The notes: generated by a model not told the origin, from the sequence alone. DNA of 30,013 nt from DASUBV01 sp035763085 (GCA_035763085.1 DASUBV010000209.1:1-30013); one strand, 5' to 3'; shown: positions 6,529 through 15,346, counted from the stretch's first letter. Made by a program: numbers and translations.

Positions 6529-7509
6529 CTAGCCGCGGCCATCGGACTGCGCCTCCGCCAGCGGCTCGCTGCCGCTGCCATGGCCGGCGTGCTCGGCCAG
6601 CAGCGCGCGGGCGTCGTCAAGCTGGCCGGGGGTCTTCAGGGCGAGCAGCTGGACGCCGGGCAGCGCCCGGCGGGCCAGCCCGGTCAGCGTGCCCGCGGGC
6701 GGCAGCTCGAGCAGCGCGGTGACCCCGAGCCCGGCCATCCGCTGCATGCACGAATCCCACCGGACCGGCGCGCTGACCTGGGCGACGATCCGCTGCAGCC
6801 AGTCCGCGCCGGACTCGACGACCGCGCCGTCGGCGTTGGACAGCAGCGGCAGCACCGGGTCGGCGGCCGGGACCTGCGCCGCGGCGGCGGCCAGGGCCTG
6901 CACGGCCGAGCCCATGTGCCGGGTGTGGAAGGCGCCGGCCACCGACAGCGGCCGCAGCCGGGCCCCGGCGGGCGGGTCGGCAGCCAGCGCGGCCAGCTCC
7001 GCCAGGGTGCCGGCGGCCACGATCTGGCCAGCGCCGTTGACGTTGGCCGCGGTCAGCCCGTGCTTGTCGATCGCGGCGAGGACCTCGGACTCGCTGCCGC
7101 CCAGCACGGCGGTCATGCCGGTCTGCTCGGCCGCCGCGGCGGCCGCCATGCCGCTGGCCCGGACCCGGACCAGGCGCATCGCGTCCTCGGCGCTGATGGT
7201 CCCGGCGATGGCCCCGGCGGCCAGCTCGCCCACGCTGTGCCCGGCGACGGCGGCTGTCACGCCCTTGACCGGGACCGGGTCGCCGGTCAGTGCCTCGGCG
7301 GCCGCCACGGCCGCGGCCACCAGCAGCGGCTGGGCCACGGCGGTGTCACGGATCTCATCGGCGTCGCCCGTGGTGCCGTACCGGATCAGGTCACAGCCTG
7401 CCAGCTCCGACCAGGCGCCCAGCCGGTCGGCGAATCCGGGCAGCTCCAGCCAGGAAGACAGGAAACCAGGGGTCTGGGCGCCCTGGCCTGGCGCCGCGAT
7501 CACGAGCAT
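6529..7509 (-). CDS. fabD: Malonyl-CoA:ACP transacylase
   Basis: Transfers malonyl from CoA to ACP, supplying elongation units. 326 aa. The family start MLVIAAPGQGAQTPGF gives the oxyanion-loop PGQGAQ (7-12). The nucleophile is Ser92 in GHSVGE, with Arg117 in MRLVRVRASGM and catalytic His195 in AGAFHTRHM. ATG 7509 is chosen from the family N-terminus, although its ribosome binding site is weak (GGGAC 1 base away). An in-frame GTG at 7524 preceded by GGCGGA is the alternative and would add five residues. It follows fasR by 86 bp of comparatively A+T-rich DNA that is the likely promoter region of the fab genes. Confidence 0.96.
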   Translation of the reverse strand: MLVIAAPGQGAQTPGFLSSWLELPGFADRLGAWSELAGCDLIRYGTTGDADEIRDTAVAQPLLVAAAVAAAEALTGDPVPVKGVTAAVAGHSVGELAAGAIAGTISAEDAMRLVRVRASGMAAAAAAEQTGMTAVLGGSESEVLAAIDKHGLTAANVNGAGQIVAAGTLAELAALAADPPAGARLRPLSVAGAFHTRHMGSAVQALAAAAAQVPAADPVLPLLSNADGAVVESGADWLQRIVAQVSAPVRWDSCMQRMAGLGVTALLELPPAGTLTGLARRALPGVQLLALKTPGQLDDARALLAEHAGHGSGSEPLAEAQSDGRG

Positions 7510-7595
7510 TGTCCCAGCCTGCACTGTAGGAGTCCGCCATATCCATGACGAACAGCACGAAGTTTCTTCGGAAGATGTTGGTGGAAGTCTACAAA
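7510..7595 (-). promoter_or_regulatory. Likely fabD promoter/operator region between fasR and fabD
   Basis: 86 bp, visibly richer in A+T than its surroundings. It carries overlapping short inverted repeats (GAAG-TTT-CTTC at 7559-7569, CTTC-G-GAAG at 7566-7574) and a third GAAG at 7584-7587. In Streptomyces, FasR is reported to activate the fab operon from the promoter ahead of fabD. The assignment here is inference from position; no convincing -35/-10 pair was found. Confidence 0.4.
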
Positions 7596-8786
7596 CTATG
7601 TTCCCTTGTGCGCCAGGCGGCCGAACACCACGGCCACCCACAGCGAAAAGCCGCCGCGTCCGTCACCAGGGACGACCCCGGTCAGCTCACTGACCCGGCG
7701 CAGCCGGTACCGCACGGTGTTGGGGTGCACGAACAGCAGCCGCGCGGTGGCCTCCAGCGAGTTCCCGAGCTCCAGGTAGGTCATGACCGTATCCAGCAGC
7801 GCGCTGCCGCTGCGCAGCAGGGGCTGGTAGACGGTCTCGATCAGCTCGGCGCGGGCCTGCTCGTCCCCGTCCAGGGCCCGCTCCGGGAGCAGGTCGGCGG
7901 CCAGCACCGGGCGCGGGGCATCCGGCCAGGCGTGCGCGGCCCGCAGCCCGGCCAGGGCCGCCGCCGCTGAGCCGGCCGCGGACTGCAGGTCGGGCACGGC
8001 CGGGCCGACGACCACCGGGCCGGGCCCGAACCGGCCGGCGAACTGCCGCGCCGCGGCCAGCGGGTCGTCGCTGCCGCCCAGCACCACCACCAGGCGGTGC
8101 CCGTGCACCCCGGCCAGCAGGTCCAGGCGCGCCCGCCGGGCGACGATGCGCAACTCGTCGATGAGGCCCTCGGGCTCGTCGTCCTCGGCGGCCCCGGCGA
8201 TCACCGTGACCGGTGCCGATGACCAGTTCAGTGCCGAGGCCCAGGACTGCAGTCCCTCGTCGACCTCGCCGCGCACCAGCGAGTCCACCACCAGCGCTTC
8301 CAGCCGGGCATCCCACGCGCCGCGGGCCTCGGCGGTGCGGGCGTAGACCTGGGCCGCGCCGAACGCGATCTCCCGGGTGTAGCGGAGCACGGCCTCGCGC
8401 AACTCGGCCTCGCCGCCGGGCGCGGCCAGCTCGTCAACCTGGGTCTCGACGACGTCGATGATGACGCGCACCATCTCCACCGCCTGCTGCAGGCTGACCG
8501 CCCGCGCCAGCTCGCGCGGCGCGGTCCCGAAGACCTCGCCCGCCACTGCGGGGCGGCTGCGCTCGGGGTGCTTGACCCAGTCCACGAAGGCGGCCACCCC
8601 GGCCTGGGCGACCAGGCCCAGCCAGGACCGGTTCTCCGCCGACATGGACCGGAACCACGGCAACCGCTTGTCCATCGAGGCCATCGCGGCCGCGCCGAGT
8701 GCACTCATGGAGTGCTCCAGGCGGGCGATGGTCTCATCGCGGACCCGTCCGCGGCCCGGCTTGGCCGCACGATCGGCAGTGGTCAC
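7596..8786 (-). CDS. fasR: PucR-type transcriptional regulator of fatty-acid synthesis, FasR-like
   Basis: 396 aa. The N-terminal half (MDKRLPWFRSMSAENRSWLGLVAQAGVAAFVDW, FGTAPRELARAVSLQQAVEMVR, YTREIAFGAAQVYARTAEARGAWDARLEALVVDSL) matches Streptomyces FasR as I remember it. The central domain (about 200-300) is GGDEF-like and degenerate, and the C-terminal PucR helix-turn-helix is at about 342-370 (NSLEATARLLFVHPNTVRYR). FasR activates the fabDHPF operon, and this gene stands at the head of the same five-gene series. GTG 8786 is chosen as giving a normal N-terminus; its ribosome binding site is poor, and an in-frame GTG slightly downstream is possible. The 440-bp region upstream carries three copies of the GTGAYARCWGCAAGA motif. 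Confidence 0.88.
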   Translation of the reverse strand: MTTADRAAKPGRGRVRDETIARLEHSMSALGAAAMASMDKRLPWFRSMSAENRSWLGLVAQAGVAAFVDWVKHPERSRPAVAGEVFGTAPRELARAVSLQQAVEMVRVIIDVVETQVDELAAPGGEAELREAVLRYTREIAFGAAQVYARTAEARGAWDARLEALVVDSLVRGEVDEGLQSWASALNWSSAPVTVIAGAAEDDEPEGLIDELRIVARRARLDLLAGVHGHRLVVVLGGSDDPLAAARQFAGRFGPGPVVVGPAVPDLQSAAGSAAAALAGLRAAHAWPDAPRPVLAADLLPERALDGDEQARAELIETVYQPLLRSGSALLDTVMTYLELGNSLEATARLLFVHPNTVRYRLRRVSELTGVVPGDGRGGFSLWVAVVFGRLAHKGT

Positions 8787-8947
8787 CTGGCTTAGCCTGC
8801 CACGTCCGGGCCAGGAGACCGCGCCAGCGGCCTGGATCACCGGCGTGAACTGGGCCGGCGACCCGGCCGGCTGGCCCGCCGGATCGCAGGGCGCCACCGG
8901 GGCTTCCCGGCCGGGCCCGGGACGCAGCCGGCCTGCCAGCAGCCATC

Positions 8948-8991
8948 GCCCGTGACAGCAGCAAGACCAGCCCGTGACAACTGCAAGACCA
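8948..8991 (+). repeat. 22-bp tandem repeat carrying motif copies 1 and 2
   Basis: Two adjacent 22-bp units (8948-8969, 8970-8991) differ at only two positions. Each contains a copy of the GTGAYARCWGCAAGA motif (8952-8966, 8974-8988). The 22-bp period is about two helical turns, so bound proteins would sit on the same face. Confidence 0.75.
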
Positions 8992-9052
8992 GAGGGCAGC
9001 GGGCGGGGAGAAAAGGTGACGCCCCGGAATAACGGACGGGGAATGGCCGGAT

Positions 9053-9070
9053 GTGATAACAGCAAGAGGC
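9053..9070 (+). repeat. Dispersed 18-bp motif, copy 3
   Basis: GTGATAACAGCAAGAGGC. Identical at all 18 positions to 19676-19693. Ends 156 bp before the start of the secreted glucoamylase-like gene. Confidence 0.75.
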
Positions 9071-9226
9071 GCCGGTACCTGCCCAGGTCCCGCGCCCCCG
9101 GCCGCCCTCCGGGCGGGAATGCGCCCTATTGAGGACAGAAGCGCACCATTACAGCGGCCATTCCGGGGTAGGGGCCGGGGCGCTCGCCGGCCCGCTGGCG
9201 TGGCCGGCTCAGGCGGAGGGATGACG

Positions 9227-10933
9227 ATGAGCGCACGCGCAGCAGCACGCGGCCTGGTGGCCGGCGCAGCGATCCTGGCCGCGACGGCGGCCCTGGCCCT
9301 GCCAGGCAGCGGAGCCGCCGCGCGGGCCAGCACGGCCGGGCCGCAGGCGGCGGCCGGCCGGCTGACCCCGTCATCCCGGGCCGCATCCCGCCCGGCCGGC
9401 CCGGCATCCACGGCCGCCCTGGCGGCATCCCGCCCGGCCGGCGCCGTGTCCGGCACCGCGGGCAGCACCCTGCCGGGCACCGCGGGCAGCGGGCTGACCG
9501 CCGCGCAGCGCGCCGTGCTGACCGGCATCGCGCGCGACACCTGGAAGTTCTACGCCGCCGACGTCGACCCGCGTACCCACCTGCCGCTGGACAACCTTGG
9601 TCCCGGCAGTACCCGCGGCACCTACACCTCGGCCGCCAACATCGGCGTCTACCTCTGGGCCGTGGTCGCCGCGCGCGACCTGCACCTGATCAGCGACCAG
9701 CGGGCCCGCGCGCTGCTGTCGGCGACGCTGACCTCGGTCGCGCAGCTGAGCAGCTCGCACGGGTTCCTGTACCAGTGGTACGACACGAGCACCGGCCAGA
9801 CCATCCGCAACCCCGGCGACATCAGCTGCGCCAGCGAGACCGCCCCGGTCCAGGACAACTGCTTCTTCCTGTCGGCGGTGGACAACGGCTGGTACGCCTC
9901 CGGCCTGGTCGTCGTCCGGCAGGCGGTGCCGCAGCTGGCCCCGCTGGCCAGCCGGCTGCTAACGGCGATGGACTTCGGCATCTTCTACGACGGCCGGGCG
10001 CAGACCGACTGCAACACCAACCCGGCCATCCCCGGCAACCAGCCGACCGGCCAGATGTACGGCGGCTACTACGTGGACCAGGGCCCGGCCGGGTACCACA
10101 ACGGCGCGCTGTACAGCGACCCGCGCATCGCCATGTACCTGGGCATGGGCCTGCACCAGATGCCCGGCGACGTGTGGTGGCGCAGCTGGCGGACGCTGCC
10201 GCCGCAGCAGTGCAGCACCGACCCGGACTTCTCCTGGGAGGGCCAGTGGCCGGTGGCCGGGTACTGGCGGACCTATACCGACCCGCAGTCCGGCCGGGCG
10301 TTCCGGGTCTGGGAGGGCCACTACACCTATCCCGGCACGTCGCTGACCTACGTGCCGACCTGGGCGGGCGGCATGTTCGAGGCGCTGATGGCCAACGAGG
10401 TCGTGCCCGAGACGACCTGGGGACCGCGCAGCTTCGGGCTCAACGACCTGCGCAACGCCCAGGTGCAGATCCGCTACGCCAGGCAGGTCCTGCACGAGCC
10501 GGTGTGGGGCATGTCGCCGTCGAGCACCGCCGATGACAGCGGCGGCTACAGCGGCTACGGCGCCGAGGGGCTGCAGTTCCCGGCCGGCCAGCAGCTGTCG
10601 CAGTCGGTCACGCCCGGCACGACCGAGGACGTGGTCACGCCGCACGCCTCGTTCCTGGCGCTCAGCGTGCTGCCGCAGCAGGCCTACGCCAACATTGCCG
10701 CGCTGCGCCGGCTCTACCCGGGCGTGTACTCCGGCGACGGCGGCTTCTACGACGCGGTGAACCCGGCCACCGGCGCGATCGGGCACCGGCGGCTGGTGCT
10801 GGACCAGTCCATGATCATGGCGGCCATCGACAACGCGGTGAACCACGGCGCGCTGCAGCGCGACTTCGCCCGCGACCCGGCCTCGTGGGCGGCGAGGACC
10901 TATCTCGGCGCTGAGACCCTGTCCATTCACTAA
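9227..10933 (+). CDS. Secreted glucoamylase-like (COG5368/PF10091-type) glycoside hydrolase
   Basis: 568 aa with a Sec-type signal peptide (MSARAAARGLVAGAAILAATAALA, cleavage near residue 34), then an Ala/Pro/Ser-rich linker to about residue 95. The rest looks like an alpha/alpha-barrel of the glucoamylase/GH144 type: ANIGVYLWAVVAARDL, GFLYQWYDTSTG, SAVDNGWYASGLVVVRQ, WGMSPSSTADDSGGYSGYGA, TPHASFLALSVLP, GGFYDAVNP and LVLDQSMIMAAIDNAV, matching that family's GFxY, WG...YGA, GF.DA.N and LDQ(G)..I..I.N stations. Substrate is not readable; characterised relatives include endo-beta-1,2-glucanases. ATG 9227 has GGAGGG 6 bases upstream, while ATG 9221 would have no spacer. A GH3 beta-glucosidase follows after 183 bp on the same strand with no clear terminator between, suggesting joint polysaccharide breakdown outside the cell. 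Confidence 0.75.
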   Translation: MSARAAARGLVAGAAILAATAALALPGSGAAARASTAGPQAAAGRLTPSSRAASRPAGPASTAALAASRPAGAVSGTAGSTLPGTAGSGLTAAQRAVLTGIARDTWKFYAADVDPRTHLPLDNLGPGSTRGTYTSAANIGVYLWAVVAARDLHLISDQRARALLSATLTSVAQLSSSHGFLYQWYDTSTGQTIRNPGDISCASETAPVQDNCFFLSAVDNGWYASGLVVVRQAVPQLAPLASRLLTAMDFGIFYDGRAQTDCNTNPAIPGNQPTGQMYGGYYVDQGPAGYHNGALYSDPRIAMYLGMGLHQMPGDVWWRSWRTLPPQQCSTDPDFSWEGQWPVAGYWRTYTDPQSGRAFRVWEGHYTYPGTSLTYVPTWAGGMFEALMANEVVPETTWGPRSFGLNDLRNAQVQIRYARQVLHEPVWGMSPSSTADDSGGYSGYGAEGLQFPAGQQLSQSVTPGTTEDVVTPHASFLALSVLPQQAYANIAALRRLYPGVYSGDGGFYDAVNPATGAIGHRRLVLDQSMIMAAIDNAVNHGALQRDFARDPASWAARTYLGAETLSIH

Positions 10934-11116
10934 GTTCGCTGCCGGTCATTTCACGTCTGTCACCTGGCCATTCCCTGAACGGCCGATCCCAGGATGTTTC
11001 GGGTGCGCTGAATCGGACATCCCAGGACGGATGTGTCTTAACTTCGCGCCGCCATGCGCGAATCCGGATGCGATCGGGGCGCAGCCGGCTGGACTCAGCG
11101 GAGAGGACGAGCAGGG

Positions 11117-13474
11117 ATGAGACAGCCAGCACATCGACCGGCAGCACCACAACCGGCACCGCCGCGGCCAGCGCGGGCGGGATGGGCACGCAGGCGATGG
11201 GTGGTGGCGGCAGCGGCCCCGCTGGCCGCCGCGGCGCTCATCGTCTCCGTCCCGGCCGCCGGGGCCAGCTCGACGTCGGCGAGCGCGCCGCGGCACCTGA
11301 CCGCGCAGCAGCAGCGGCTCGCCTCGATCCAGGGCAAGGTCAATGCGCTGATCAAGCGCATGACGCTAGCCGAGAAGTTCGGCCAGCTGGAGCAGTCCGG
11401 CCCGACCGGCCCTAACGGGACGCCCGGCCAGACCCTGCTCGACGAGGTGCGCAGCGGCCAGGTCGGCTCGGTCCTGGACCTGACCGGGGTGACGAACATC
11501 AACCAGGTCCAGCGCGCCGCGCTGGCCTCCCGCCTGCACATCCCGGTCATCTTCGGCCTGGACGTGATCCACGGCTACAAGACGATCTTCCCGGTGCCGC
11601 TCGCCGAGGCCAGCAGCTGGGACATGGCCGCGATCCAGGATGACGAGTCGGTGTCGGCCGACGAGGCCACCGCCGACGGCATCAAGTGGACCTTCAACCC
11701 GATGGTCGACATCAGCCGGGACCCGCGCTGGGGCCGGGTGGTCGAGGGCGCCGGCGAGGATCCCTACCTCGGCTCCGCGGTCGCCGCGGCGAAGGTCCGC
11801 GGCTACCAGGGCACCGACTACAGCGCCCCGGACAAGATGGCCGCCACGGTCAAGCACTTCGCCGCCTACGGCGCCCCGGTCGCCGGCCGTGAGTACAACA
11901 CCGTCGACATGTCGATACAGCAGCTGTACAACGACTACCTGCCGCCGTACAAGGCCGCCGTCCAGGCGGGCGCGGCGACGGTGATGAGCGCGTTCGACTC
12001 GGTCAACGGCGTGCCGGCCAGCGCGAACCCGCAGCTGCTCACCCAGATCCTGCGCAAGGAGTGGGGCTTCAAGGGCACGGTGATCAGCGACTACCAGGCC
12101 ATCCAGGAGCTGATCGATTTCGGCTTCGCGGCCAACGGCGCCGACGCCGCGCGGCTCGCGCTGACCGCGGGCGTGGACATCGAGATGGGCGTCCAGGTGC
12201 CCAGCCAGTACGCCACCTACCCGGCGTTCGGGCCGCAGCTGGTCCGCTCCGGCAAGGTCAAGATGTCGACCATCAACGCCGACGTGGCGCACGTGCTGAC
12301 CCTCAAGTACCTGGCCGGCATGTTCGACCACCCGCTCACCGACCCGACCCGGGTGCAGAACTCAGAGCTCACCCCGGCGAACCTGGCCGCGGCGCGGTCG
12401 ATGGCCGACGAGTCGATGGTCCTGCTCCGGAACTCGAATAACGCGCTGCCGCTGAGCAGCTCGCTCTCGTCGGTGGCGGTGGTCGGCCCGCTGGCCAACG
12501 ACCCGTCCGACCAGCTCGGCCCGGACGTGCCGATCGGCTACTCGCTGGATGCGGGCAAGGTCGTCCCGGTGCTGCAGGGCATCAAGAACGCGCTGCCGAA
12601 TGCCACGGTCAGCTACGCGCAGGGCTGTGACACCAGCTGCACCTCGACCGCCGGCTTCGCTGACGCGGTGAGCGCGGCGAAGTCGTCGGACGTGACGGTC
12701 GTGGTGGTGGGCGAGCCCGCCGCCGACTCCGGCGAGGCGTCCTCGCGCAGCAGCATCGGCCTGCCGGGCAGGCAGCTGGCGCTGGTCCAGGCCATCGCCG
12801 CGACCGGCAAGCCGTACGTGGTGGTGCTGATGAACGGGCGGCCGCTGACCATCGGCTGGCTGGCCCGCAACGCGCCGGCCCTGCTGGAGGCCTGGTACCC
12901 CGGCACCGAGGGCGGCGACGCGGTGGCCGACCTGCTGCTGGGCAAGGCCAACCCGTCCGGGAAGCTGACCATGAGCTTCCCGCGCAACGTGGGACAGATC
13001 CCGATCTCCTACAACGAGCTGCCGACCGGACGGCCCTACGACCCGGCCAACAAGTACACCTCGCGGTACCTGGACGTGGCCAACTCGCCGCAGTACCGGT
13101 TCGGCTACGGCCTGTCCTACACCACGTTCGCGCTGTCGGGCCTGCACCTGTCAGCGCCGAGCATCGGCGCCTCCGGCAAGCTGACGGTGACCGCCACCGT
13201 CACCAACACCGGCAGCCGGGCCGGGGCCGACGTGGTGCAGCTCTACATCCGCGACAAGGTGGCCAGCATCCTGCAGCCGGTCCGGCGGCTGGACGGGTTC
13301 TCCCGGGTCAGCCTGGAACCGGGGCAGAGCAAGACGGTCACCTTCACGCTGGGCCCGGACAACCTCGGGTTCTACAACAACCAGGGCCAGTTCACGGTGG
13401 AGCCGGGCGGGTTTGACGTCTGGGTCGGCGACAGCTCGGCCGGCGGACTGCACGGCACCTTCAGCGTGAGCTAG
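11117..13474 (+). CDS. Secreted glycoside hydrolase family 3 beta-glucosidase, BglX-like
   Basis: Releases glucose (or a similar sugar) from the non-reducing end of oligosaccharides by a retaining mechanism. 785 aa. The N-terminus has an Arg-rich stretch (ARRRWVV) and a hydrophobic core ending VPAAGAS, so it is exported. The GH3 barrel runs from about 65 to 400, with nucleophile Asp325 in TVISDYQAI (usually SDW; Tyr here), KHFAAYGA and WGRVVEGAGEDPYL. The second domain carries the likely acid/base Glu540 in GEASSRSSIGLPG. A fibronectin-III-like domain closes the protein (LTVTATVTNTGSRAGADVVQLY). ATG 11117 has GAGAGGA (11101-11107) 9 bases upstream. Upstream, ATCCCAGGA occurs twice 33 bp apart (10986, 11019). 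It pairs functionally with the preceding secreted hydrolase. Confidence 0.95.
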   Translation: MRQPAHRPAAPQPAPPRPARAGWARRRWVVAAAAPLAAAALIVSVPAAGASSTSASAPRHLTAQQQRLASIQGKVNALIKRMTLAEKFGQLEQSGPTGPNGTPGQTLLDEVRSGQVGSVLDLTGVTNINQVQRAALASRLHIPVIFGLDVIHGYKTIFPVPLAEASSWDMAAIQDDESVSADEATADGIKWTFNPMVDISRDPRWGRVVEGAGEDPYLGSAVAAAKVRGYQGTDYSAPDKMAATVKHFAAYGAPVAGREYNTVDMSIQQLYNDYLPPYKAAVQAGAATVMSAFDSVNGVPASANPQLLTQILRKEWGFKGTVISDYQAIQELIDFGFAANGADAARLALTAGVDIEMGVQVPSQYATYPAFGPQLVRSGKVKMSTINADVAHVLTLKYLAGMFDHPLTDPTRVQNSELTPANLAAARSMADESMVLLRNSNNALPLSSSLSSVAVVGPLANDPSDQLGPDVPIGYSLDAGKVVPVLQGIKNALPNATVSYAQGCDTSCTSTAGFADAVSAAKSSDVTVVVVGEPAADSGEASSRSSIGLPGRQLALVQAIAATGKPYVVVLMNGRPLTIGWLARNAPALLEAWYPGTEGGDAVADLLLGKANPSGKLTMSFPRNVGQIPISYNELPTGRPYDPANKYTSRYLDVANSPQYRFGYGLSYTTFALSGLHLSAPSIGASGKLTVTATVTNTGSRAGADVVQLYIRDKVASILQPVRRLDGFSRVSLEPGQSKTVTFTLGPDNLGFYNNQGQFTVEPGGFDVWVGDSSAGGLHGTFSVS

Positions 13475-13484
13475 GCGCAGGTGA

Positions 13485-13514
13485 CGTGCGGGGCCGCGTG
13501 CCCGGCCCCGCACG
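13485..13514. terminator. Terminator hairpin after the GH3 gene
   Basis: CGTGCGGGGCCG (13485-13496) pairs perfectly with CGGCCCCGCACG (13503-13514), a 12-bp stem with a 6-base loop, 10 bp after the GH3 stop and between convergent genes. Confidence 0.7.
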
Positions 13515-13523
13515 CCTGGCCAG

Positions 13524-13556
13524 CCCGCGGGCCCGGTGCCTGCTCCGGCCCGCGGG
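13524..13556. terminator. Second hairpin between convergent GH3 and kinase genes
   Basis: CCCGCGGGCC (13524-13533) pairs with GGCCCGCGGG (13547-13556), a 10-bp stem. A third small stem (13576-13581 with 13585-13590) lies just after the kinase stop on the minus strand. Confidence 0.5.
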
Positions 13557-13595
13557 GGAGGGGCCATATGCGGAGCGGCCCGCCGGGCCGTTTCG

Positions 13596-15311
13596 TTACT
13601 GGTCCTGCGCCCTGGCCAGAGCACAGGGAATCTCCATGCTGGCCGTGGTGGGGCCGCCCGCCGGGCTGGTCACGGCCAGCACCCCGTCGAACGAGCTCAG
13701 CCGGCGCTCGATGCCGCGCAGGCCGGTGCCGCGGGCGGGATCGGCGCCGCCGTGGCCGTCATCGCGGACGCTGATCCGCAGCATGCCGATGCTGTGCCGC
13801 AGGTCAATCCACACCTCCGTGGCGTCGGCGTGCTTGGCCACGTTGGCCAGCAGCTCGCTGACGGCGAAGTAGGCGGCCGACTCGACCGGCAGCGGCGGCC
13901 GGCCGGGCAGCTCTCCCTCAACCCGCACGCGCACCGGGCAGTCCAGGGCCATGGCCCGGACCGCGTCGGCCAGGCCGCGGTCGGCCAGCACGGGCGGGTG
14001 GATGCCGCGGACCAGGCTGCGCAGCTCGACCAGGGCCTGCACCGAGGCGGCGCGGGCGTCGGCGAGCAGGGCGCGGGAGGTCTCGGGGCTGGAGTCCATC
14101 AGCTGCTCGGCGGTATCCAGGGTCATGCCCAGGGCGACCAGCCGGGCCTGCGCCCCGTCGTGCAGGTCGCGCTCGATCCGGCGCAGCTCGGCGGCGCTGG
14201 CATCAATGGTCTCAGACCGGGTCTGGGCCAGGTGGTGCACGCGCAGGGCCAGCTCGGCCTTGCGGGTCGGGCCCAGCAGCGAGCGGGCCAGCATCCCGTA
14301 GGCGGCCAGCAGCGGCCGCGCGGCCCACAGGCCCAGGGTGATCATGAGCAGGCCGAGCAGGACCGCCTGCCAGGCCTTAGGACCGGGATGCAGCTGATAG
14401 GAGCCCATGACGTAGGGCAGCGGCGGGCTGACCTGGACCCCGAGCGCGGGCAGCACGACATCGAACAGGCTCCCGGCCACCAGGGCCGGCGGGATGGCGG
14501 CCAGCACGAAGGCGCCGGCCGGGTTGACGATCGCCCACAGCAGGTCACGCCAGGTGGCCGGGTCGGTCATCGCCAGGCGGACCCGCGGCCAGGTCCGCGG
14601 CGGGCTGCCATCAGGGGCCGCGGGCAGCTGCCGGTACGGGGCGGGAATCCGAACGCCGCACCACTGGCCGCACCACTTCCGGGTCAGCCGCGCCAGCCCG
14701 CGGATGGCCAGCAGGCTCGCCGGGATCAGGGCCAGCCCGACGATCACCCGGACATTGCCCTGCGGATGGTTGAGGAGGTCGCCGCCGCGCAGCAGCAGGT
14801 CGAGGGAGAGCACGAGCCCGGCCAGGGCCGCCACGTCGGCGGCCGCGAGGCCGCAGAAGGCCAGGCCGTGCATGGCCGCGGCGAGGCCGCCGCCGAGCCA
14901 GGCCCGGCGCCGTGGCGCCGCCGGCATGGCCGGCGGGACATGCGCGGCCGCCGCGGTGGCAGTGGCCGGGCCGGCCGACGCGACGGCCGCGGCGCGGCCG
15001 GCGGAGGCCGAGAGCACGGCCCGGCTGGCCGGCCCCGGAGCGGTGGCCGGGTCGGCCCAGGCGGGGCTGACGGCCGGAGTGGCGAGACGCTGCAGCGCGG
15101 CGCCGGCGGCGGGCACGGTGGACCCGTCCGGGAAGCTGACGAGGAGCTGGCCGTGCGGGGTCGGCCAGACCGCGACCGCGGCCGGGCGGTGCTGGTGCAC
15201 GATGGCTCGCAGCGGCTGCGGCAAGAGCGGCGGTCCCAGCGGCTGCTGGCTGGCCGCAGTCGTGAGCGGCTGCGGGGCGGGCTGGTGCAGACCGCCGTCG
15301 ACGCTGGTCAT
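13596..15311 (-). CDS. Orphan sensor histidine kinase, NarL/DesK type
   Basis: 571-aa membrane kinase. Residues 1-140 are Ala/Pro-rich with a small ordered-looking patch (VAVWPTPHGQLLVSFPDGS). About four hydrophobic segments follow, including DLLWAIVNPAGAFVLAAIPPAL, which fits the 'putative sensor' domain of actinobacterial kinases. The HisKA_3 site is RRIERDLHDGAQ with phospho-acceptor His384. The HATPase has N-box ELLANVAKHADA (Asn490) and G-box DDGHGGADPARGTGLRGI. All parts needed for activity are present. No response regulator lies next to it, which is unusual for this class. ATG 15311 has no ribosome binding site of its own. It overlaps the stop of a 12-codon frame that has a strong one, suggesting coupled translation. 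Divergent from the glycosyltransferase gene. Confidence 0.88.
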   Translation of the reverse strand: MTSVDGGLHQPAPQPLTTAASQQPLGPPLLPQPLRAIVHQHRPAAVAVWPTPHGQLLVSFPDGSTVPAAGAALQRLATPAVSPAWADPATAPGPASRAVLSASAGRAAAVASAGPATATAAAAHVPPAMPAAPRRRAWLGGGLAAAMHGLAFCGLAAADVAALAGLVLSLDLLLRGGDLLNHPQGNVRVIVGLALIPASLLAIRGLARLTRKWCGQWCGVRIPAPYRQLPAAPDGSPPRTWPRVRLAMTDPATWRDLLWAIVNPAGAFVLAAIPPALVAGSLFDVVLPALGVQVSPPLPYVMGSYQLHPGPKAWQAVLLGLLMITLGLWAARPLLAAYGMLARSLLGPTRKAELALRVHHLAQTRSETIDASAAELRRIERDLHDGAQARLVALGMTLDTAEQLMDSSPETSRALLADARAASVQALVELRSLVRGIHPPVLADRGLADAVRAMALDCPVRVRVEGELPGRPPLPVESAAYFAVSELLANVAKHADATEVWIDLRHSIGMLRISVRDDGHGGADPARGTGLRGIERRLSSFDGVLAVTSPAGGPTTASMEIPCALARAQDQ

Positions 15312-15346
15312 GGCTTGCCGGGCGCGGCGGCTGGTGCCTGGCTCAT
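15308..15346 (-). CDS. Possible 12-aa upstream peptide coupled to the kinase
   Basis: Minus-strand ATG at 15346 is preceded by AGGGAGG (15354-15360) with a 7-base spacer. The product reads MSQAPAAAPGKP, and its TGA overlaps the kinase ATG as ATGA. The kinase start itself lacks a Shine-Dalgarno sequence, so ribosomes would reach it by termination-reinitiation. A base error joining the two frames is the alternative. Confidence 0.4.
   Translation of the reverse strand: MSQAPAAAPGKP

Larger units (their letters stand above)
8787..9226. other. 440-bp divergent intergenic region with repeated motif
   Basis: No gene is supported. Contains the 22-bp tandem repeat at 8948-8991, a third motif copy at 9053-9070, and a 9-bp inverted pair CCCCGGAAT/ATTCCGGGG spaced about 130 bp apart (near 9022 and 9161). 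It must hold promoters for fasR (minus) and for the secreted protein (plus), neither of which has a clear -35/-10. Confidence 0.5.

Noticed and set aside
6111..6620. Pro/Arg-rich minus-strand frame bridging fabD and fabH
   Set aside because: It overlaps both genes in another frame, is low complexity, and no ribosome binding site or domain supports it.
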